A DNA stretch of 10,258 nt, from assembly GCA_031281925.1 (NCBI GenBank), contig JAITES010000150.1, forward strand, positions 1-10,258, given 5' to 3'. The notes under the pieces were generated by a model. The model searched no databases. It was given only the letters and a program-made list of their open reading frames with translations, and was not told the DNA's origin. Of the stretch, positions 5,908 to 10,258 are shown in pieces; the first letter of the stretch is position 1; the number at the start of each line of letters is the position of its first letter. Source of the DNA: Treponema sp. (GTDB lineage Bacteria > Spirochaetota > Spirochaetia > Treponematales > Breznakiellaceae). A program made the translations under genes and the position numbers.

Positions 5908-7173
5908 TCACCTTTCCTTGTGCCTTCTGTCCAGTTCATTCAACACTTCTTCTACACCGACCCCGGCCCTTGTCATAAGAACCGTGGAAAAATAGAGCAG
6001 ATCCGCCGCTTCCCATACAATCTCATCGTGAGTCTTTGCAGTACAAATTTCCCTTGCTTCCTCTTCAATCTTTTCCCGAACCAGTTCATCGTCCAGCGTT
6101 GCGGTATAGGAGCCGGGCCTGGGATTGCGGAAACGTTCCGCAATTATTTCCTGGAGATACTGCCATGTATAGGAACGTTCCTGTTCAAAACACGACCAGG
6201 AACCGGTATGGCAGACAGGGCCTGCAGGCTCCGCAACAACCAGCACAGCATCCCTGTCGCAGTCGGCCCTGATCTTTTTAAGGCGCAGGACATTCCCGGA
6301 AGTTTCGCCCTTCATCCAGAGCACGTTGCGGGTTCTGGAGTGAAAGCACACATTACCTCTGCTGAAGGTTTCCTCCATCGCTTCCCTGTCCGTAAAGCCT
6401 GTCATGAGCACCTGCCTGTCGGGGGAGCATACGATCAGCGGCAGTATTTCCGCCTTTTTCCAGTTAAGGGAAACGGTAAAGGCGTCCGCAAGACGTATTT
6501 TTCCGGTATAGAGGGCCATGCCAAGCTGTACATCGCAGCCTATTTCGGCGCTGTCTGCAATCTCCTCAAGGCTTGAAATACCTCCCGCCACGGTAAGACG
6601 GCAGAACACAGCCTTCCTCAGCTTCTTTACCGTTTCAAAGTTTATCCCCGTCATGGTTCCTTCCCTGTCGACACAGGTAAAGAGGAGTTCCGACACCAGG
6701 GGGCACAGTTCCTGAGAAGTCCGCAGGAGATCGAGGCCTGTATGGGTTTTCCATCCGTCAACAACAATTTCCTCTTCCCTGGCGTCCACGGCGACAATGA
6801 TCCGCTCCCGTCCGATTGACTTTGCCAATTCGGAAAGAAATGTCCTGTTTACGCCGAAACCGCCTTCCGGATTTTTCAATGCCTTCGAACCGATGATAAT
6901 TTTCTTTGCGCCCAGACTCACCAGTTCCTTCGCCTGTGTAACGGTTTTAATGCCGCCGCCCACCCTGCATTCCGCCTTGCGGAGCAGAGGCTTCATCATA
7001 CCCAGATTCGAGGCCTTCCCCATGGCGGCATCAAGGTCTATGACGGCAACTTCGCCATAGCGGTTAAAATCTTCCGCCAGCTCTCCGGCATTATCCCGCT
7101 GGAGCATAAGTTCCTCACCATGTTTAAGCTGGACAACCTTTCCGTCCTGTATATCGATTGACGCAATTACCAT
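5908..7173 (-). CDS. hisA-hisIE: Trifunctional HisA-HisI-HisE fusion protein
   Basis: One uninterrupted 421-aa frame carries three pathway activities. Residues ~1-235 are a HisA (beta/alpha)8 barrel (ProFAR isomerase), with Asp7 in SIDIQDGK and Asp130 in VAVDARE as the two catalytic acids, RVGGGI (70-75) and TVAGGIS (194-200) as phosphate-binding loops, and VQLGMALYTGK near its end. Residues ~241-335 are HisI (PR-AMP cyclohydrolase): HSRTRNVLWMKGETSGN (278-294), ADCDRD (303-308), and CHTG...SCF with Cys305, Cys321 and Cys328 as zinc ligands. Residues ~336-421 are HisE (PR-ATP pyrophosphatase): NPRPGSYT, EEEAREI and EAADLLYF, the metal-binding glutamates of the MazG-like fold. HisIE fusions are common. 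A HisA barrel joined in front is much less so, and the HisA part is diverged from ordinary bacterial HisA. The ATG overlaps the hisF stop as ATGGTAA, indicating coupling. No in-frame stop or start separates the domains. Confidence 0.93.
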   Translation of the reverse strand: MVIASIDIQDGKVVQLKHGEELMLQRDNAGELAEDFNRYGEVAVIDLDAAMGKASNLGMMKPLLRKAECRVGGGIKTVTQAKELVSLGAKKIIIGSKALKNPEGGFGVNRTFLSELAKSIGRERIIVAVDAREEEIVVDGWKTHTGLDLLRTSQELCPLVSELLFTCVDREGTMTGINFETVKKLRKAVFCRLTVAGGISSLEEIADSAEIGCDVQLGMALYTGKIRLADAFTVSLNWKKAEILPLIVCSPDRQVLMTGFTDREAMEETFSRGNVCFHSRTRNVLWMKGETSGNVLRLKKIRADCDRDAVLVVAEPAGPVCHTGSWSCFEQERSYTWQYLQEIIAERFRNPRPGSYTATLDDELVREKIEEEAREICTAKTHDEIVWEAADLLYFSTVLMTRAGVGVEEVLNELDRRHKER

Positions 7174-7961
7174 CTGACGCAGACCCCCTTTGATTCGGCA
7201 TATTTCTTTATCTCCGTGACAGTAGTCTTTCCAAAATGCAGCAGAGACGCTGCCAGTGCCGCATCGGCGCCCGCGCCTCCGCCGTCATCCCCTGTATGCA
7301 GCAGTACTTCTGCAATCTGATCGAGATTCCCGGCGCCCCCGCTGGCAATAACCGGAACCGGAACGGCTTCAAGAATGTTCCTGGTAAGTTCAAGATCGTA
7401 ACCACCGCCGGTACCGTCGGCATCAATACTGTTGAGAAGGATTTCACCGGCTCCCCGTTCCACGGCTTCTACGGCCCATGCCACAGCATCCCTGCCTGTA
7501 TCAATTCTGCCGCCGTGGGAAAAGGCATGCCAGAGGACACGGCCGCGGGCGTCTCTTCCTGCCCGTTTGGCATCCATGGAAAGCACCACACACTGGCTCC
7601 CGTAGGCCCTGGCCATTTCGCCCAGCAATTCAGGACGGGCAAGTGCGGAACTGCAGACAGAAACCTTGTCGGCCCCGGCATTCATCGCCTCCCGCATATC
7701 CTCCGCTGAACGTATGCCGCCCCCCACGCAGAGGGGGATAAAAACTTCGGCGGCTACCTTCCTTACCACATCAAGAAGCGTGGCCCGGCTTTTATGGGAA
7801 GCCCCGATGTCAAGAAAGGTAAGTTCGTCGGCGCCCTCTTCGTTGTAGCGCCGGGCCAGTTCCGCCGGGTCTCCCGCGTCCAGAATCCCTTTGAACTTGA
7901 CGCCTTTAACGACCCTGCCCTCGTCCACATCAAGACAGGGAATGATACGTTTAGCCTGCAT
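7167..7961 (-). CDS. hisF: Imidazole glycerol phosphate synthase, cyclase subunit
   Basis: HisF forms a heterodimer with HisH and uses ammonia channelled from it to turn PRFAR into IGP plus AICAR. The product is 264 aa from the ATG at 7961. Catalytic Asp11 (MQAKRIIPCLD) and Asp130 (LSMDAKR) fall at their canonical numbers with this start. VGGGI (79-83), ADKVS with the gate-region Lys99 (97-101), NSIDADGTGGGYD (177-189) and ASGGAGN (206-212) are the phosphate-binding and barrel motifs. An upstream GTG at 7967 is rejected because the Shine-Dalgarno GGAGGA directly abuts it, whereas it stands 6 nt before the ATG. Near the C-terminus the segment HTGDDGGGAGADAALAAS is several residues longer than the usual GADAALAAS surroundings, a small Gly/Asp-rich loop insertion. 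The gene starts 2 nt after the hisH stop and overlaps the next gene by 7 bp. Confidence 0.96.
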   Translation of the reverse strand: MQAKRIIPCLDVDEGRVVKGVKFKGILDAGDPAELARRYNEEGADELTFLDIGASHKSRATLLDVVRKVAAEVFIPLCVGGGIRSAEDMREAMNAGADKVSVCSSALARPELLGEMARAYGSQCVVLSMDAKRAGRDARGRVLWHAFSHGGRIDTGRDAVAWAVEAVERGAGEILLNSIDADGTGGGYDLELTRNILEAVPVPVIASGGAGNLDQIAEVLLHTGDDGGGAGADAALAASLLHFGKTTVTEIKKYAESKGVCVRW

Positions 7962-7963
7962 CC

Positions 7964-8599
7964 TCACTCCTCCGCCCAGTTTGAAAGAAGCCTTAAGCCC
8001 GCTGCCCCGGATTTTTCAGGATGAAACTGAACAGCGGCAAGCGCGCCCCTTTCCAGTGCGGAACAATAGCGGAGATAGTATTCCGCCTCTCCGCTGACAA
8101 GCGCCCTGTCTTCAGGATCGGCATAAAAGGAATGGATGTAGTAAAAGAAACTATTGCTTTTAAGACCCCTGAAAAGTTTTGAAGAAGGAAGGGCGGCGGT
8201 TTCGTTCCAGCCGATCTGGGGCACCTTGCGGCCGGGGAAACGCCGTACCCTGCCCTTCACAATACCCAGCCCGCGGATTTCCCTGCCCTCCGCCGGAGGA
8301 GCCTCTTCGGATGACTCGAGGAGAAGCTGAAGCCCGATGCAGATCCCCAGAAAGGGCCTGTCCGCGTAGATCCATGAACGGATCGCCTCCGCATAACCTG
8401 AGCTTTCCAGCGACAGCATCGCTGTTGCAAAGTGTCCGTCTCCCGGAAAGATTATGCGTTCAAAGTCTCCGCCCGGACCCGGCAAAAGTTCTTCCGGGCC
8501 TTTAACCAAACGGGCTTCCAGGGAAAGCCGTTTCAACGCGTTCATCACCGAACCCAGGTTTCCCGCGCCGTAATCGATCACCCCGATAAGGTTCCTCAC
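7964..8599 (-). CDS. hisH: Imidazole glycerol phosphate synthase, glutaminase subunit
   Basis: HisH is the class I glutamine amidotransferase that releases ammonia for HisF. The 211-aa product has the N-terminal IDYGAGNLGSV (8-18), the nucleophile Cys87 in LGICIGLQ (84-91), PQIGWN (127-132), and His193/Glu195 in VQFHPEKS (190-197), so the catalytic triad is intact. The oxyanion-loop motif, normally PGVG, reads PGDG here (52-55, followed by HF), an unusual acidic substitution next to the active site. The start is GTG at 8599: GGGAG lies 7 nt upstream, and GTGA overlaps the hisB stop by 4 bp, the usual sign of translational coupling. The initial sequence MRNLIGVIDYGAGN aligns with family N-termini. 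Confidence 0.95.
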   Translation of the reverse strand: MRNLIGVIDYGAGNLGSVMNALKRLSLEARLVKGPEELLPGPGGDFERIIFPGDGHFATAMLSLESSGYAEAIRSWIYADRPFLGICIGLQLLLESSEEAPPAEGREIRGLGIVKGRVRRFPGRKVPQIGWNETAALPSSKLFRGLKSNSFFYYIHSFYADPEDRALVSGEAEYYLRYCSALERGALAAVQFHPEKSGAAGLRLLSNWAEE

Positions 8600-9222
8600 A
8601 CAATCACTCCCTTTGTAGAAGGAATAGTTCCGGCGGCCCGCGCGTCGATTTCACAGGCATCCCGCAGAGCCCTGCCCGCTGCCTTGAAGAGGGCTTCTAT
8701 CTTATGATGATCGCTTCTGCCGCGCAGTATATCAAGGTGCAGCGTTACTGCGGATGCAAGTACAAAACCCTGCCAGAAATCCTCCACCGTATCGGTCTGG
8801 AATGAGGCCCGTTCCGTGGAGACCAGGGGAATGCCGGAAAGCCCCGCGTCAAAGACAAGACAGGCCCTCCCGGAAATATCAACCGCGGCGCGGCCCAGAG
8901 TTTCGTCCATGGGAAAAAGACAGGAACCGTTTCTCCGTATCCCGCGCCTGTCTCCCAGGGCCTCGTTAAAACACTGACCCAAAACGATTCCCGTATCCTC
9001 CACAAGGTGATGCTGATCCACCCAGAGATCCCCAGCTGCCTTTATCTCAAGATCAAAAAGACCGTGCTTTGCAAAAGTATTCAGCATGTGGAACATGAAC
9101 CCTACAGGGTACTCAAGATGCGCTTCCCCTGTTCCGTCAAGATTCAGCTTTACCGTAATGTCGGTTTCCTTTGTAGTCCGCCTGATTTCAGCGATCCTGC
9201 AGAAACCGCTTTCTGTCCTCAT
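8596..9222 (-). CDS. hisB: Imidazoleglycerol-phosphate dehydratase (single-domain)
   Basis: HisB here removes water from IGP to give imidazole-acetol phosphate, using a di-manganese centre in a large oligomer. The 208-aa product contains only the dehydratase domain and no HAD-type histidinol phosphatase as in the E. coli bifunctional HisB. Metal-binding motifs are FHML (His45), DQHHLVEDTG (69-78, His71, His72, Glu75), TLHLDILRG (His162) and SDHHKIEALFKA (170-181, His172, His173, Glu176). Two normally conserved acidic positions are replaced (the usual DHM reads FHM, and the usual DDHH reads DQHH), while every His/Glu metal ligand I can place is kept. The ATG follows GAGGAG with a 6-nt spacer. 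The 56-nt gap after hisG holds nothing distinctive. Confidence 0.95.
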   Translation of the reverse strand: MRTESGFCRIAEIRRTTKETDITVKLNLDGTGEAHLEYPVGFMFHMLNTFAKHGLFDLEIKAAGDLWVDQHHLVEDTGIVLGQCFNEALGDRRGIRRNGSCLFPMDETLGRAAVDISGRACLVFDAGLSGIPLVSTERASFQTDTVEDFWQGFVLASAVTLHLDILRGRSDHHKIEALFKAAGRALRDACEIDARAAGTIPSTKGVIV

Positions 9223-9278
9223 TTCAAGCTCCTCGTCTTCAATTTTATCTCACTGCCTTCTTTATGCCGCCGCCTTCT

Positions 9279-10145
9279 CTATGGCACTACCTTCCGCAGA
9301 TCGTACTCAACAATATCCGTGGCGCCCAGCCGTTTGAGAGTGGGAATAATACCGGGAACCTCGTCCTTCTTGACCGCAATCTTCACCGCGTATCCGTCAT
9401 TGCCGGAAAGGGGAGCAACCGTAGGACTCCGCATGGCGGGAAGACCGTTCACCAGTTCCCCGAATTTATCTTCGGATACATTCATTTCCAGCATCACCCT
9501 TTCACGGCCGTCCAGAACAGCGTGGAAAAGCATTGCCAGTTCCTCAATAAGGTTCCGTTTCTCCGGGTTTTGCATTGCCGCCCTGGAAGCCACAAAACGG
9601 GTCGAAGACTCAAGCAGCGTTGCTACGATTCTTAATCCGTTGTCCTTCAGAGTCTGACCGGAAGAAGTATTATCGATGATCATATCTGCGTCATCGGGCG
9701 GAAAAACCTCCGTGGCTCCATAGGTTCTAAGAATACGGTACTCGTAGCCTGAATCTTTAAGCCACCCCTCCGCAAGCCTCACATATTCCGTGGCGGCCAC
9801 CAGTTTTTTTGAACGCAGCGTCTTTTCATCGGTAGAGGCGGGAACCGCGGCAACGATTCTGACCCTGTCAAAGCCCAGATCAAGAATTTCCTCTACATCG
9901 GCGCCGCTTTCCCTGATCCAGTCGATACCGGTAAAACCCGCATCGTGACTCCCCAGTTCCAGAAGCTCGCCGACATTCTGGGGCTTCATAATCTTGGCAT
10001 CCAGCCAGTCCGCCTGCGTTCCCGTGCCAATCACCGGCCTGTAGGTTCGATCCGCCAGAGAGATGGGGAATCCTGAGTCGTCAAAGAGCCGGGCCACCTC
10101 GTCGAAGATCCTTCCCTTGGGGATCAGGATCCGTAATTTTTCCAT
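9279..10145 (-). CDS. hisG: ATP phosphoribosyltransferase, long (self-regulated) form
   Basis: HisG condenses ATP with PRPP to phosphoribosyl-ATP, the committed and feedback-inhibited step. The 288-aa product begins MEKLRILIPKGRI and shows GSHDAGFTGIDW (65-76), AATEY (117-121), YGATEVFPPDDADMIID (142-158) and the PRPP-binding NTSSGQTL (159-166). The last ~70 residues (from about 218, with LPAMRSPTVAPL and a closing LRKVVP) form the C-terminal regulatory domain of long-form HisG. Histidine feedback can therefore act on this protein directly, and no HisZ partner is needed. The ATG at 10145 is chosen because GGAG stands 5 nt before it. An in-frame GTG at 10193 would translate through the leader terminator hairpin and is rejected. 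It is the first enzyme gene of the operon, directly downstream of a predicted attenuator. Confidence 0.95.
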   Translation of the reverse strand: MEKLRILIPKGRIFDEVARLFDDSGFPISLADRTYRPVIGTGTQADWLDAKIMKPQNVGELLELGSHDAGFTGIDWIRESGADVEEILDLGFDRVRIVAAVPASTDEKTLRSKKLVAATEYVRLAEGWLKDSGYEYRILRTYGATEVFPPDDADMIIDNTSSGQTLKDNGLRIVATLLESSTRFVASRAAMQNPEKRNLIEELAMLFHAVLDGRERVMLEMNVSEDKFGELVNGLPAMRSPTVAPLSGNDGYAVKIAVKKDEVPGIIPTLKRLGATDIVEYDLRKVVP

Positions 10146-10154
10146 AAAAACTCC

Positions 10155-10195
10155 AAAAAAAAACCGTGAACTCCCGGTTTGCCGGAAGCCCACGG
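10155..10195 (-). terminator. Intrinsic terminator (attenuator) in the hisG leader
   Basis: Read on the minus strand, CCGTGGGCTTCCGG (10195-10182) pairs along its whole length with CCGGGAGTTCACGG (10177-10164) around a CAAA loop. The 14-bp stem contains three G-U pairs and is followed by nine T (10163-10155). This is a textbook Rho-independent terminator. The hisG Shine-Dalgarno GGAG begins at the very next base, so this structure decides whether transcription enters the his operon. It cannot belong to an upstream gene in any ordinary way, because the hisG start is only 9 nt beyond the T run. Confidence 0.85.
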
Positions 10196-10239
10196 TGTAT
10201 ATTCCGTGCGTTACGCCTAAACGGCGCCTGTTTCCGGCA
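10180..10239 (-). promoter_or_regulatory. Predicted antiterminator pairing in the his leader
   Basis: On the minus strand TGCCGGAA (10239-10232) is the exact reverse complement of TTCCGGCA (10187-10180), which holds part of the terminator's 5' arm and loop. Between them CACGG (10208-10204) can pair with CCGTG (10195-10191), the base of the same arm. Together these helices would occupy most of the 5' arm and prevent the terminator from forming. The intervening GCGCC/GGCGT (about 10228-10224 and 10218-10214) can form a small hairpin inside. Mutually exclusive helices are the hallmark of transcription attenuation. The folding was done by eye with no energy calculation. Confidence 0.6.
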
Positions 10240-10258
10240 GGAGTGAGTAAAAATGATG
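10217..10258 (-). CDS. hisL: Partial his leader peptide (C-terminal part, start outside window)
   Basis: The minus-strand frame from the window edge reads HHFYSLLPETGAV followed by TAG (10219-10217). Two adjacent His codons (CAT CAT) sit at the edge, 13 nt before the proposed antiterminator strand. That strand is itself encoded by the Leu-Pro-Glu codons. A ribosome waiting at the His codons would leave the strand free, while one reaching the stop would sit over or beside it. This fits classical histidine leader peptides, which carry a run of His codons before the attenuator. The start codon, Shine-Dalgarno and any further His codons lie beyond the window, so the call rests on two codons plus the RNA architecture. 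Confidence 0.5.
   Translation of the reverse strand, partial: HHFYSLLPETGAV

Noticed and set aside
5920..6576. Long plus-strand open frame (218 codons) antisense to the HisA-HisIE gene
   Set aside because: The composition is that of a codon-shadow frame (Pro, Phe, Cys, His rich) with no recognisable motif. The minus strand has clear catalytic domains.
7962..7967. GTG start two codons upstream for hisF
   Set aside because: GGAGGA directly abuts the GTG, leaving no spacer. Starting at the ATG places the catalytic aspartates at 11 and 130, as in the family.
9007..9657. Long plus-strand open frame antisense to hisB and hisG
   Set aside because: It crosses the hisG-hisB junction and is Ser/Arg rich with no family resemblance.
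10146..10193. Upstream GTG start for hisG adding 16 residues
   Set aside because: The added codons run through the terminator stem and T run (giving FFF). The ATG at 10145 has its own GGAG and matches family N-termini.
10155..10258. T-box riboswitch in the his leader
   Set aside because: No T-box consensus (AGGGTGGNACCGCG-like) or specifier-loop layout is visible between 10155 and 10258. The His-His frame and direct complementarity fit a leader peptide better.

Overview
The window is dominated by a nearly complete histidine-biosynthesis operon on the minus strand (about 10258 down to 3363). In transcription order it reads leader/attenuator, hisG, hisB, hisH, hisF, a hisA-hisI-hisE fusion, hisC and hisD. 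A malate/lactate-type dehydrogenase (Ldh2 family) follows on the same strand. A separate plus-strand gene for a long-chain acyl-CoA synthetase-like enzyme (544-2256) runs toward the dehydrogenase, and the two coding ends overlap by 20 bp. The first ~540 bp hold no intact gene: there is a decayed fragment resembling the C-terminus of a LacI-family regulator, then an intergenic stretch with two hairpins or palindromes.

The encoded enzymes cover every step from PRPP + ATP to histidine except histidinol-phosphate phosphatase, which is not here. HisG makes PR-ATP. The HisI and HisE parts of the fusion hydrolyse it to ProFAR, and the HisA part isomerises ProFAR to PRFAR. HisH and HisF make IGP and AICAR from PRFAR. 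HisB (dehydratase only) and HisC give histidinol phosphate, and HisD oxidises histidinol to histidine. Junctions are tight: GTGA overlap hisB/hisH, 2-nt gap hisH/hisF, ATGGTAA overlap hisF/hisAIE, 10-nt gap hisAIE/hisC. Two junctions are looser and structured: hisC/hisD (a 10-bp inverted repeat) and hisD/ldh2 (a degenerate 15-bp tandem repeat crossing the hisD stop).

The most interesting element is the hisG leader at the right edge. A strong intrinsic terminator (14-bp stem, 9 U) ends directly against the hisG Shine-Dalgarno. An upstream 8-nt segment is perfectly complementary to the terminator's 5' arm. The reading frame entering from the window edge begins His-His and stops at a TAG between these elements. 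This is the geometry of ribosome-mediated his attenuation, but the start of the leader peptide lies outside the window.

The organism is a bacterium of moderate GC content with canonical AGGAGG-type Shine-Dalgarno sequences. The overall look (acyl-CoA synthetase type, LacI remnant, fused HisA-HisIE) made me think of a spirochaete such as a treponeme, but nothing in the window proves this.
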